From Synaphobranchus kaupii (Eukaryota > Chordata > Actinopteri > Anguilliformes > Synaphobranchidae): a stretch of 64,000 nucleotides of DNA. Under the pieces are notes generated by a model, which saw only the letters and a list, made by a program, of their open reading frames with translations, ran no database searches and was not told the DNA's origin. Numbering within the stretch: the first letter of the stretch is position 1; every line of letters starts with the position of its first letter. The translations under genes and the position numbers were made by a program. Location of the stretch: positions 95,410,998-95,474,997 of the forward strand of contig CM056377.1 of the NCBI GenBank assembly GCA_029718625.1, written 5' to 3'. Positions 1 through 19,439 of the stretch are shown here, in pieces.

Positions 1-194
1 CATAGAATTACGGTGCATGTTGTCTCTTCTCTTGAATGCTTCTACCCTGTAAGCAGTTTGCTACATCTTACTCTATATTGGTCAGGTATAAGTCCATCCA
101 CACATATTTCCCTCTGGTGGGCTTTGAGCACTACAACATGATTCCTGCCTCTGAGGTCTTGTGTCGAGTCAAAGCTGATGGGGTCTTGTTTCAG

Positions 195-3100
195 GCAAAG
201 TGTGAAGTACCAGGCACTGCTGGAGGAGCAGTTGCACCACGGTGACATTGTGTCCTCTCTGTGCGACGACCTGCTGGCCTCTTTCCACACCTGTCTGCAG
301 CTTGCCGAACAGATGAATCAGTCTGTGCCACAGGTGCGAACACACAGGGCTGCCACAGAGCACCGTTAGGATCTCCAACGCTTAGTTTATAGCCTGCTGA
401 GAAACTCGCATCCTGTTCAGAGTTAATCCTACAGCAGGAGAGTGGGATCCGGAGAAAGTAGAGATGCGTGAAAGCAGCTTGCCTTCTTGGCTTATGCAAG
501 TTTTCAGAAAGATATCCCCAGCTGCGATGTCTGCTGCCTTTTAAAGTGCTCTTCTGTCATTTCTCCCTCCCCCCAAGGAAAATGTACAGTGTCCTGAATT
601 CAAGCTGTTCCAGAAAACAACAAAGATGTGTAGGTTTTTTGCCAACACGTTAGTCCACTACGTAAAGGTAATAATAATAAGGTACTTTGAATATCCAGGG
701 GTGTAAAATCCAGGTTCACAAAGTAAAAAGTCCTCCCCAGTATTTTGTTCCAATCACCTGAATTTGCTAATTAGCACAGTTCTTCAGCCAGGAGGTAGAA
801 CTAATTAGTTCAATCAGCTGCCTGTGTTCATGGGTGGAAGAAATACATGGCAGGACTTTTACTTTCTGACCCCTGGATTTTACACCTTTGGATATATCCC
901 TTTTAAATGTGCCCGTACACTGCATAATTAAGCTCAGAACATTTAAGTGATCATTTTTTTAATGCATTGGTTTTGATGAGCCCAGTACGATGCACTCTAG
1001 CAGAGTGAGATCATGGATTGTTCATGTATAAAAGCCCAGTGTGTACACAGTGTGTGCTCTTTAAGCAATTTGTGTGTACTTTAATGAAAACAAAGGCTTT
1101 GTATCACGTTTTGATCTCATTGAGAAAACATAAAAACTGTGGGCTTGATTTACTAAGACCTTTAGCGTGTGCAAAAAATTTAGTACACACAAAACCAATA
1201 ACATGACTAATGATTGGTCATGGTATTTGTTTTGCATCAATTATTGGTTGTGTTATTAGTTTTGCATGTGCTGAAAGGTTTTGCACATGCTAAAGGTCTT
1301 AGTAAAACAGGCCCTATGTGTTTAGAGAATAAAAGGCTGGGAAAGTGTTGTAATAAGATTACTGAAATTACATTATTTTAACATATTTCCCCCCTATAGG
1401 AATTCAGAGCTTTTCTAGCAAAGTCTTGTGGATACTTCCACCATGTCTACCTTCAGATTTTAAGGTAATTAAAATTTTCCTTGAAGGAAAATGAACTGTT
1501 TCTTGATTTAATGAATAGATGAAAAGCTGTGTCTTAAATAAGGTTAAGGGGTTTGGTGTTTTTCTGTCATTAAGGTAATTATGTAGATGGGCACATAAAC
1601 CACCTGGTGTTCAGGTGTAAGTGAATTGCTGTTTGGATTGAAGGGAAGGTCTTAGCACCTCCAGGATTTCCATGCAAGAGCAGTAGCTGTCCATGTCTAA
1701 AGTGCCGACTGCTTTAATGTTCTTTGAGGAGGACCATGTGGGTGAGCTTAGTGCTGCTGTGCTGTGATTTGTTGTGCTCCTCAGCAAGCTCCCCCCCAGT
1801 CTCTGGTCCCCACCGATCTCCAGCGCACACAGCAGCGAGATGAAGAGTGTTGTGCTGGTGGCCATGGATGCCCTCATTGCCCAGCTGCTACCCTTCAGGC
1901 CTTTCGCTGAGGTGGTGCTGGCAGAGAAGCTGCGTGAGTCCCATTTCCTTTCAGCAGTGGCCGCTTAGTTGAGGTTGAGACTGGGTCATGTGACCGTTTG
2001 GTTGAGACTGAATATAACGGTAACTGCTCTGAACTTGGTTGTAGATTATAGTACCCATTGAGCATGGCTTGGTATTGATGTGGTTGATGTTTAGCAGGTG
2101 CAGTGTCCAGTCCAGAGCTCTTGTTTCCTCATTGCCTCCTGCTTGTGAACATCACGGGCAAGCTGTCCTCCCAGCCCGAGGAGGTGCTGCGTCTCTGGTG
2201 CGAGGGCAGCAGGTTCCCAGAGGACATGCCAAAGTACGCATCTGAGCGCCAATCGTCGCACTCCTCCGCACTGCAGCTTCCTACCTGCAAGCCAGATGGT
2301 CGCTAACCCCTGCTCTGCTGCTGCCTGCGCGTCAGGCTGTCGATCTTCCAGGCCCTGTTCCTGAGCTTCCGGGCGTGCTCCACGGAGCGGGCCGTGCCGG
2401 TGCTGGTCCCGGGGGTCATGATGAACGGACAGGCCCAGAGCACGGTCTCCCTGCACCAACACGTCTGCGTCCAGCTGTCTGCCTTCGTGGCCGCACTGCC
2501 GGCGGCTCACTTCCCACAGCTGGTGAGAGTGAATACTGCGAACGAGCCAATAGCAGCTCTCGAGGGAAGAGACGAGGGATAAGCAAATGGAAGAGAAGCT
2601 GGCTTAGACTAGCGGGGAATGAGGATTTCAGTCTGCCGTTGTGCTGGTCCCTTTGGAACAGCCCCTGATCTCAGCGATCGGTGTTTAGGTGAGTGGTGAT
2701 CATCCAGAAGGTTCTCACAGGGGTTCTGTCTCTACTCTACTCAGGAGCGCTCCCTGCTGGAGGTGCTTCTGCAGCCAGACACTCAGACGGCTCTCCTGGC
2801 GACTGACGTCTGGTGCTTTATGGCGCGGTGAGTCAATAAACTATGATTCGGTAGCTACTGCTAGCTAGTTAGCTAACATTAACTTTAGTTATCTTGCACC
2901 AAGTAATTAAATAAATCGCAATTAGAAATGCTTGTCTTTTTTATTGTAGTTTAGGTACAGTTAACTTAAGACACTACTAAGAAAACCAGTTTTGGCTGCC
3001 ACACATTTGTCTGCCATATTTGTTCAAGGTTTTCTGGCTGTCTGGAAACAATGTAGGTGTCCCCATGGAAACAGTCAATGCACACTTTTTATTCTGTGGA

Positions 3101-3897
3101 GTTAGTATACCTTCCAGATAATTCAAGAATACAAAATTTTCTTTACTATGAAACTTTCTAACCATGCATACTAAATACTATGTCGTATGCAGTTTTGGAC
3201 AGTCTCTACCACATAGCATATAAATCCATTGAAATGAAGTGAGCTAAAAGACCTTCTTGTTACAGTTACGGAACAGCAGAGCTGTGCCTGCATCATGTGG
3301 TCCTCGCAGCTCATCTGGTGAGTAGCTTGTCGTGGCATAGATGACCTTTTCTGTGTACTTCTGAAACTAAAGCTCTCCGGGAATAAAACAGGAGGGATCT
3401 TCACACTAATTCAGCACCTGGCCTCTTGGAGACTCCCTGCCAAAGGTGACGATTAGCCTCAGTTAATCTTGGACGGGACACCTGTCTGTTACACAGAGAG
3501 CACTGACCCCCAGCGCACACTTGCACCCCTCCGGGCTGCGCTGTATCACTGCCAGCTCGGCCTTTTCTCTGTTCGTTTGTGTTGACGGACCTGGTTTGTT
3601 GGACAGGAACGAAAGCAGACATTTTGCAATCGGTGAAATTTACTGTTGTGTGGTTTAAAGTGTTGTGTACATTTCTGATCAATTTATCGATGAATCCAGA
3701 TGAATTACTTGCTTCCTTTGGTGCATATTACTACCTAATGAATGGCCTGCCAGGAACTGAAATCCATATTCCTTTCAACAGATCAAGGCTTGCCCTGGGG
3801 AGTGTTACCAGCTGTCCCACCTTGCCATGCTGTTGAGGCGAATGACGTTCCTCATGACGCCACAGCACCAGGTCAGGGGACCAGACGTTAACTCGTT

Positions 3898-3928
<31 letters not shown>

Positions 3929-6900
3929 TACAATGGTTCAAGACCGCAGGTCTCTTACCGCGTGTCTGTGCTTTCAGGCGGAGATGGCGGAGAAGTTTCC
4001 CCCCAGGCTGGCAGAGAACCTGGCGGTGTGGCGGCACGTTCTCTTCAGGGCGCTTTCCCAGGATGTTAGGAAGCGCGTGGAGAGGGACATCGTGAGTGTG
4101 GCGAGCGCCGCAGTCACAGGCTGGCTGGAAAAGGGCTGCAGGCTGGGAGAGCTGGAGACAGTGGTGAGGATACTGCACTCAGCCAGGTCAAAGGTCACAT
4201 GACCCTGAACGAGGAGAGGAAGAGCAAGCTGGCCCACGGTCACCATTCTCAAATTGTGCAGCGATTGTCAAGTCACCTTGGACCTGCCTTTGAGCGTGAC
4301 TGTGAGAAACAAACATGCTCATGTTGACTTGGACCAAGGCCACTTGTGAAACTGCATAGAGATGCAATAACTTCGGACCTGACCCTGGAATGACCAAAGA
4401 CCCTGTACCATTCACATGATCCTGTACAAGCCAGGGGAAAGGAAGAGCATATTTAGATCTGACCCTGAAATGCCCAAAGACCCTGTACCATTCACATGAT
4501 CCTGTACAAGCCAGGGGAAAGAAAGAGCATATTTAGATCTGACCCTGAAATAGTACAGTGCTGAAGTTGTTGTTTAGTCCTTTGGTATACTTCTTTTTTA
4601 TGAACCCTCTCCTCCGAAGCATGTGATGTCAGCCATTGCTTCTTGTCACACCGCAGGTTTAAGTTGGGCTTACACTTACATAGGAAGCCACTTTAGCCTA
4701 ACAGGTTGATTTGCAGGTGCCTGATCAACCTGTGGGGGTTGTCGGTGCGCAGTGAAATTCTTTCATCACAACCGACTAAAAGCTTCCCATCTCTGGCCTA
4801 TGATAGAGCCAAATGTGCATTTCCATGCAGGGCTGCCAGACAATGTGCACTGGCATGGTCTGGATTCCGTATCAAACTATGGGGCCCATCCATCCACACT
4901 ATAACAGTGCCTTAACAGGATGAGCCTCCCAGCAGCCCCTTTTGGGCACATTTGTATTCATAGGGTTTAAAAAAAATATATATATTTTATATACATTTTT
5001 TTAATGATAGCTGACACACATGATCACATGACATGTTTTATTGGTACTAATGCATAACAGCCTACAGTATAAATTGGCACCATAGTAACGAAATGCAATA
5101 CTAATGCCAGCTTTTAAAGCAGATAAATAAGCATTGACAAAAATTAGTCATGAATTTCATTTTTGAAAATATTATTTATTTTTGCTTTTATTTTTTTTGG
5201 GGGGGGGGTTGGAACGTGTTGCACATTAAAATCTATAAAAATTGCAAAGTTAAATGCTATTGGCTGATTATTTTCCCCCTGCTTCTCTAGAATGTGGCGC
5301 TGTCGGCCTCTCTGGCTGTAGTTCGATGTGAAGCTGCAGGGTCAGAGAGTGTGTCCCCTGTCTTGGGAATGGTGACTCGCCTCTGGCCTCGCATTTGCGT
5401 CAGCCAGGTAAGAGAGAACAGGTCGTCCGCCTTAATACGCCTCCCATTCTGTGAAGTGCTATGGGTCTGGGCTCTAATAAATCAGAAAAATATCCCTTAC
5501 TCTGAATATTGGAACAAATATGTGTTGTATTCAATTCTATTTTATTTGTATAGAACGTTTTGAGGCACAGAAATCATTGAATGATGTTTCAGTGACATAT
5601 GTGGACATGTTGTTTTGTGTTTCAGGTACAGACTTACCCTGCAGTTCAGTGCACCCTGCGCCTACTCCTTTCCATCTCTGCCATTTTAGTGCAGAGTGTG
5701 GACTCCCACATCATCTGCCAGGTATCTGTCCATCCTCAAAAGCCCATGGTCATCTTATCTTCTTTTTCTTACTGTAAAAGGTTCTTCATGCATAAGAAGA
5801 AAAGTAAAGCACTCATTTTAATGGCAGGTTCTGACCTGTCTGAGCTCACTGCTGCCACAGAAGTGCCCTGATGATGTTGTGCTGGCAGCACTGGACTTTC
5901 TGTCATCCCTGGGGAAGGTGTTTATACCTCCTGAAATTCAGGTGAGTTTAAATAAGAATGTCAGTTATTTATATTTCCTTTATTTCAACAGGGAGACACA
6001 CTGAGACCAAGGGCTCATTCGCAGATGTGCCCTGCATTACATTAAAACATATATAATGAAATACTAAACAAGGACATTTAACAATTACATACATCAACAA
6101 ATATGCCTAGGTCCAAGATTAGGGACTTAAAGATACCCATAGGAATGAGAAATTCAAGTTTAAGGATGTCTTGATGCCTGTTCCAGGACCAAGGGGTAAA
6201 GTATCTAAAAGATGTTTTACCAAATTCAGTGGTTACCTGAGGTGTATTTAAAACTATGCAATTTTGTGATCTGATGGTATAATTGGAAGTTTTAAAGGTA
6301 AGTAATGATGTAAGATAAGGAGGTAGCTTCTGTAGGATAGCTTTATAGATAAACAGAAGGGAGTGCTGCTCTCTCCTTGTAGTGAGGGATGACCAACCCA
6401 CTCTTTGAGTTAAACATAGATTAAATCTATTATGAAAACAAAGAAACAGGCTGAAAAGTCACACTTTCAGTGGGCCAAAGCTTTCATTTGTTTCTGATGG
6501 TAGTTTATCTCCATAGAGTCAGGTCCTGCCGAAACTCTCTAGCCTCTTCAGTGTCTTGCTGGCCAATGAGTCGTGGATTCTTCACCAGCACACTCTAGAG
6601 GCCTTCTCCCGCTTTGCAGAGGTGAGTCTGCAGCAAGGCTTCATTCATTGTTTGAAATATAAAATATAAATATTTTACATTAAATAGCAAATTATCTAAC
6701 AAATATATTTGAATACATTAGTAAAATCTGTAAAAGTATTACTTTTTTCCCCCATTTATGAGGTAACCAATCATGAAGAGGTGATCTCCCTGAGTTTGTC
6801 ATCAGAACAATCCAAAAGTAAAGTGGTGAATTTCCTCAGCAAGGTAAAATGAAAAATTCAAATGGACTAAATGGTACAGTAGTTACAAGCAACAAGGTAA

Positions 6901-9086
6901 CAGGCATTTCTTTTGACTTGCAGACTGTGCATGTGGACGAAACGGCAAAAGAACAAATTGAGAGGTTAAAATTGGAAAAGTCAGTTTTAGATCGACATAA
7001 TGCCATGCTGGAGAATGATAGTATGGAGTCTACAGCTGACCAGCAGGTGAGCATCTATACTTGGTGTGTCCGTGTTACATTGCATTAAATATACTTTGTA
7101 GAGAAATACTGGTGTAAGTACAACTGTATACTAGAAGTGGCTTCCAAAACTATATACCCAGCCCCACCCAGACCAAGGAGTCCTTGCCCAAACCTGACTT
7201 ACCTGAAATAACTGTAAAATAAATAAATGAATACATAATTCAGCCTCATTGGAGACACAGATGTGCCAATAACTATCCTAGTTACCTAGTTTGTTAATTA
7301 TCATGGTTTTAAATCTGAAATAGCTTTAATAGTAATTTATAGAACAGGTGGTTTACATGTATAGTTAGGTTTTATTTCAAGGTAAAACTTACTAAAACAC
7401 TAACAAAATGTAACTACTTTCAATAATGATTATGCCCTAAATAGCAGTAATGGAACAATGTAAAAGTAAAATAATTGGAATCGAGTATACAGTTGAAGAC
7501 GGAAGTTTACATACACTTAGGTTGAAGTCATTAAAACTCATTTTTAACCACTCCACAGATTTCATGTTAGCAAACTATAGTGTTGGCAAGTCAGATAGGA
7601 CATCTACTTTGTGCATGGCACAAGTAATTTTTCCAACAATTGTTTACAGACATTATTTCACTTTTAATTCACTATATCACAATTCCAGTGGGTCAGAAGT
7701 TTACATACACTAAGTTGACTGTGCCTTTAAATCTTTTATATTCGGTCGCATATCCTTTGCATGCCATTACTTCCTGATGTCTGTGACCCAACAACATCAA
7801 AAGACTCTTGATATCTTATTTTCCGGTACTCTTACAAGCGATACTATAACGGGGCTTGGGAGGTGGGACTAGATTTAGCTGTAAATTATGCTGGTACAGT
7901 ATGGAATACATGATTGGTAAAATGGCTGTAAGTTATCAAGGGTCTGAGGTATCAAACAAGCCTTAAATCATCACTCTGGTTCCAGAAATATAGTAAATAT
8001 GGATGGATAACTTGAAGGGTTTCTTATCCTGACTTATTTTTTCCAGAGTTCAATAGGAAAATTTGTCACAGAAACAACCCTTAAAGTGATCCATCCATAT
8101 CTACTGCATATCTGGCAGCAGAGTGATGGTTTGAGGCTCGTTTGATACCTCAGACCCTTGATGACTTACAGCCATTTTACCAACCATGTATTCCATACTG
8201 TTCCAACATAATGTACAGCTAAATCTAGTCCCACCCCCCAATTCCCATAGAGATCCATTCAAATGCAGAGACATTATAGTATCGCTTGTAAGAGTACCAG
8301 AAAATAAGATATCAAGAGTCTTTTGATGTTGTTGGGTCAGACATCGGGAAGTCATGGCATGCAAGGATATGCGACCAAATATTAAAAATTTGAAGGCACA
8401 GTTAACTTAGTGTATGTAACCTTCTGACCCACTGGAATTGTGATATAGTGAAATAATCTAAACAATTGTTGGAAAAATTACTTGTCATGCACAAAGTAGA
8501 TGTCCTAACTGACTTGCCAACACTAGTTTTCTAACATGAAATCTGTGGAGTGGTTAAAAATAAGTTATAATGACTTCAACCTAAGTGTATGTAAACTTCC
8601 GACTTGAACTGGCTTAGCAAAATAGACCAATGCTCGCATTGCCATTGAAGCAATTTTATCACTCATTACAATGAGTGCACCATACACTCCTCTGTAATGA
8701 CCACTACTTGACCCTTTCATCAGAACTTTGGGCCCAGAACCTTTTCAGGTATGGGCCAGGTGTTTGAAATTGGGCAGATTTGTTAAGACCTCTAGTGTAG
8801 GTGGATGTAAAAAAGGGTATGGTTGAGTGTTACACCAGTTGGTTAGTCCAAAAAAACAAAAAAGAAAACCCATTGTCTTTCCTGTCAGCCATGTTCAAAA
8901 CGATCTCGACAAGAGACCAGTGAAGAGGAAGAGTATGAGAAATATCTCCAGACAGCGGAAAGCTCTCTGAAAGCACTGTGCACCTTAACTGAACAAATTC
9001 CACCACCACAATGGGTGACAGCCCGGCTCTTGGACCTGCAGGCACTGATAACTCGAATCAACACAGCCAAGCCTCTGAAAACCTAG
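195..9086 (+). CDS. FIRRM: FIRRM (C1orf112 homologue), 3' part; N-terminus lies upstream of the window
   Basis: FIRRM partners the AAA ATPase FIGNL1, which strips RAD51 from DNA during homologous recombination and mitosis (family knowledge). Seventeen exons join in frame with AG/GT borders: 195-333, 578-667, 1400-1464, 1785-1933, 2098-2233, 2336-2522, 2745-2827, 3266-3317, 3782-3871, 3978-4163, 5291-5407, 5626-5721, 5828-5941, 6517-6621, 6763-6843, 6924-7046 and 8889-9086. Together they give about 669 codons, against about 853 in human, so roughly 180 N-terminal residues are off the left edge. The product is a helical, leucine-rich repeat-like solenoid with no catalytic motif. Recognisable stretches include MCRFFANTLVHYVK and the C-terminal PPPQWVTARLLDLQ, ending KPLKT-stop. 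Identity rests on remembered similarity plus the SCYL3 neighbour, which faces it as in human. No frame break was found. The last intron holds a Sleeping Beauty-type element. Confidence 0.88.
696..889. mobile_element. Short MITE in a FIRRM intron
   Basis: About 195 bp bounded by near-perfect inverted ends (GGTGTAAAATCCAGG at the left, its complement at the right), flanked by similar ATATCC-containing sequence. No coding capacity. The size and the flanking duplication suggest a non-autonomous DNA transposon, possibly hAT-type. Confidence 0.6.
1141..1314. mobile_element. Foldback MITE, copy 1 (FIRRM intron)
   Basis: About 174 bp that is largely self-complementary. The left end reads GGGCTTGATTTACTAAGACC and the right end is its approximate complement. 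The inner part (AACCAATAACATGAC) also pairs with the opposite arm. A related copy lies at 37433-37570 in a TPR intron. Confidence 0.6.
4381..4553 (+). repeat. 80-bp tandem duplication in a FIRRM intron
   Basis: A unit beginning GACCCTGGAATG at 4381 is repeated at 4461 with very few differences, and a third partial unit begins at 4541. The period is 80 bp. It lies between exon 3978-4163 and exon 5291-5407. The rest of that intron shows only AT-rich sequence. Confidence 0.8.
7490..8611. mobile_element. Non-autonomous Tc1 element with Sleeping Beauty-type ends and a palindromic interior
   Basis: Both ends match the terminal repeat of the fish Sleeping Beauty/Tdr group of Tc1 transposons as I know it: CAGTTGAAG, then GGAAGTTTACATACACTTAG. 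An inner direct-repeat copy (GTTTACATACACTAAGTTGA) lies near 7700. TA precedes the left end. No transposase is present. The 1.1-kb body is one long inverted repeat, with arms about 7735-8030 and 8090-8390. It lies in the last FIRRM intron. The interior is shared with elements at 12.5, 23.5 and 33.9 kb. Confidence 0.82.
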
Positions 9087-9265
9087 CCCTACTGCAACCA
9101 GCCACAATAACTCTGAACTGTACATTCACACCCTTGTTTTTATAAAGTAACCCTCAATTGTTTCTTTTCAACAAAACGGTGATGTTGGTCCTTCCATGTG
9201 TGTCAAATGGTGTTTATATTGCAAAGGTCAACATATGATCACAAAACAATTGCATTTTATACTTT

Positions 9266-9271
9266 ATTAAA
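9266..9271 (+). terminator. FIRRM poly(A) signal (ATTAAA)
   Basis: ATTAAA about 180 bases after the FIRRM stop codon, followed by a T-rich stretch with GTTATTTTAG. This is the common variant hexamer. The stretch from 9090 to 10127 otherwise holds only the two facing 3' UTRs. Confidence 0.6.
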
Positions 9272-9590
9272 CTTTGATACATGACAATCAAACTTCTCTT
9301 GTTATTTTAGTAGTGGAATTTGAGCCTGCGTTTTGTTCATTTGTCCAGCCAGCCGGAGTTTAATATTAAAAATGGTCTTTGGTGGAATAACGGCCTTTTT
9401 ACTTATGAAATATGGACTACATATCCTAGAGTACCAACTGTCTCCTCATTAAAGGCTTCATGTATTTCTTGCAGAAATGTAGGCTAATAATCACTCTCAG
9501 AACTAGCATTGTCAAACATTTACCAAGTGTCTGGAACACTCAATAGGTCTGCGTGCCATGTATTCAAGACAAAATGGAGTCAAAAAATGA

Positions 9591-9596
9591 TTTATT
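9591..9596 (-). terminator. Probable SCYL3 poly(A) signal
   Basis: TTTATT on the + strand is AATAAA in the SCYL3 direction, about 530 bases past its stop codon. The FIRRM and SCYL3 transcripts would therefore end about 300 bases apart, facing each other. Nothing else of note was seen in 9600-10120. Confidence 0.5.
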
Positions 9597-10127
9597 CCAT
9601 CAGCAGCTGTAAATACAAATAAATTATCTCTACCTTCTCCCCAAATTAAAGGTATATTGGTTTCACTTTGGACAAGTCAGTGTCCTTTATAAGGCCTGTT
9701 CTTACACCACTGAAATTAACCTATGGCACATTCTAACCTTCAACCTATAATTGTTCAATTCCCACCCCCAAGTTCTGATCCTAAAACCAGTGTGGTAAAC
9801 TATATTCTGTAGAATTTGGCAAAGTGAGTTGAATGTATCCAGTTGAACTGAAACATTACCAGGCAAGTGTGGCCTTTTAAAACCAGAAAATAAAAAATGG
9901 TAAACATGTCTAGTTTTACATATCATACCAGTTTAAACCTGCAGTGGTAAAATGATCAATAGAAAAACTCTGAATAGCATTATTTTTAAGATTTGAGATT
10001 AAAATATGACAAAAGGAACTGGAAGGTGAAGACTGCTCCGATTGGCCTTTTTCAAACGTAAGGTGGTGGGGTCTGCGCTGCGTGCCACCTACACTCCATG
10101 GCTTTGAGCGTTTGGTCTTCCATGTTG

Positions 10128-17036
<6,909 letters not shown>

Positions 17037-18150
17037 GGTCGCCCTGGAGACACTGCAATGGGGCCTGCCAAGGACACACATCTTACATAACCTCAGTAAT
17101 AGTACTTAATATATTTACATTTGCGTAGGTACTGTAGTCTAATGTATAGCAAAAACCATGAGCAATTGCGTTTAGTGGGGAGTGATATATCTGCCTACAA
17201 TGTACAATTTGTAAAATGGGGACGTCTCTTTACTTGTTGTACTGTGCTTTAATCACACCAAACAACGTCATGTTAGCTAGTTGGCAATATACGTGTTAAA
17301 CATTCAATATTCAGATCAGGATAAACTACAATTCCGGCCTGTCCGACAGATGCAGATACCAAACAACTCAAAGGGTTTAAATTAGATAGCTTCGTTGCTC
17401 GCTAGGGTAGTTGCATTTTATATTCAATTACCGTAATGCAAATTTTCAAGTAGCAAACTGGAGGGCTCAGTTACTCGTCTAGACAGCTATCCACGTGTTT
17501 TGTATGGGACGCAATACAGTCAAAAGTGTTGGCTAGGTAGTTAACCTGCGCAAAGAATTATTTTAACCAAATAAGTTACAACGTTACACTGTCTAACTAC
17601 TAAAGTTAGACAGTGTAACGTTGTAAAGTGTAACCTTTTAACTTAAACTAAGGTAGTAAAATTGGTTTGCAGAACACTATGGTAACGTCACTTTGCTCGT
17701 CGGGTTAATAAATGTTCCTACTCTTGTAATTAACGTTAACTTATTTAATAGTTAATAGTTAGCAAACTATCACGCTTAACAGACAAGATAGCCTAGTTAA
17801 GAAGCCGATCGCGTTGACGTTAGCATAGCTAATTAGTAAATATCGCTTGAGCCCGACAGGAAAGTGCTAGCTAACGTTATAGTAGCAACTTACCCAAATT
17901 TCTATTAAGGTAACTAGGTAAGCTAGTTTACAGATGCTAGCTAGTTTACATGGTTGGCAAATGAATATAGGCAATGCCTGCCATCTCGTAAAATGCAGTA
18001 ATATGCATTAGCATGTTTGCTAGTCTAGCTAGAGCAAGCTAAGGTTTGATATGGACATGCCACATCGGGGGTTTACCTGTGTCACTTCTTTCTGAGGTCT
18101 TACTAGCTAGCTTGCTAGCTAGCCATTGATGGCGACCTGCTTTTTCAAGT
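17037..18150 (-). promoter_or_regulatory. SCYL3: SCYL3 5' UTR exons, first intron and promoter region
   Basis: The first coding exon extends upstream to 17064, where CTTGGCAG forms an acceptor. A good donor (GTAAAC in gene direction, 18071-18076) suggests a non-coding first exon from 18077 to roughly 18150. The intron between is AT-rich and contains the hairpin at 17576-17626. No TATA box was identified. Repeated GCTAGCTAGC-like motifs lie around 18100-18120. Confidence 0.5.
17576..17626. repeat. Perfect 22-bp inverted repeat with a 7-base loop
   Basis: The left arm 17576-17597 (TTACAACGTTACACTG...) and right arm 17605-17626 are exact complements across a TACTAAA spacer. It lies in the non-coding 5' intron of SCYL3. 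No extended transposon ends were seen around it. Confidence 0.92.
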
Positions 18151-18884
18151 TTCAGTGGACGGTGTTACGCCTCAACAAGACGTCAACGATAGTTTCTGAG
18201 TACCAAATAATAACAAGTTATTTACATTTCAACAAATCTCAATACGTGGACAGACAGCATTTAACCATTAACAAAGTAGGAAGCAAGCGACAAACACAAA
18301 ATAGGCTTCCTGTATCGAGCGTGTAAACACCGGTTTTTCCTGTCACGGATTTGGAATAAACCATTAGAAACTGGGGGATTACACACAGTACGGAAAACTC
18401 GACGTAAAGCGAGTTTTAAAGTTCCCATATATGTTAATGACGGTACTTACTTTATTTACGTTGCATACATGATCAATATTTCCGCATAATAATACGAAAT
18501 AATGATAAATGTTAAATAGCTCGCTTGCCGTCCTACACTGTAATGGTCGGTACCACGTTAGTTTGAAGAAACGCAGGTGTGTGCAAATCTGTGCGTAGCT
18601 TTTACTGTACGCGTGGAAGAATGCAGGCCGAGCATCATATTAGCTTGTTAATGACAATAAATGGAACGCGTTGCAGTGATAATGCAACACACTTTGCCCG
18701 CACAACACATTTTCGTAGCAGAAACTTGTTTTATAATTTGTTAGCTAAAGATAAAATAAACAACCACTTTAAAACCCCTTTACTCATCAAACATTGAAGA
18801 ATGAAACGGGAAAAAATCGCCTTGGGATTTGAAAGAGACATAACTGCCACCACCTAATATGCTGCCACAATATGGCATTAACAG

Positions 18885-18962
18885 TGTAGTATAATGGTAA
18901 GGAACTGCTTGTAGTAGGCCTATAGCTTGAGTTGCAGGTACAATACCGAGGTAGGGCACTGC
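18885..18962 (+). repeat. Degenerate tRNA-derived SINE head
   Basis: AGTATAATGGTAAGGAACTG and a decayed B-box (GTTGCAGGTACAATACC) match the head of the intact SINE at 60024, but with many changes and no tail. The remainder of 18160-19400 shows no gene or clear repeat. Confidence 0.6.
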
Positions 18963-19439
18963 AAGTTACAGACAATTAACAAGTTACACATATGTATGGA
19001 ATACATGTTTTTGTTTTATTCTTAGGTTATTTCTACCGGACTAGTCTCTTATTTTAAGCGTATATTTATCTTGTGTTGTGTTAGTTATGAACATATGAAG
19101 GATTATTTGGGGTGCATTTCAAAACTATATATTTTTGGAAAACATGTCCTGAGTGTTTAGAGATGGATAAAACAGAATCTATGGACATATGTTCAAAGGA
19201 GTAGTACTGGGTGTTGTTTGGAAGACATTACCTCAGTACAAAAATGGATCAGTTTTTCCTCCCTGCACTGCTTTCAACAATAGTATCTCCCACATTTTAT
19301 TTAATCATTGGAGAACTTAAAAAGGCCTGCCTTGCTTTCTCACTCAAGCCATTTCATCATTACGTGGGTTACTAATGAAAGCATTTGCTTTTTCCATTAG
19401 CACTGGATGGAGAATGGGCAGCCAATTTCACAGCTGTGT

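Noticed and set aside
4930..5280. Possible missed FIRRM exon in the long AT-rich intron
   Set aside because: No frame with flanking AG/GT fits, and the phases of the adjacent exons already join.
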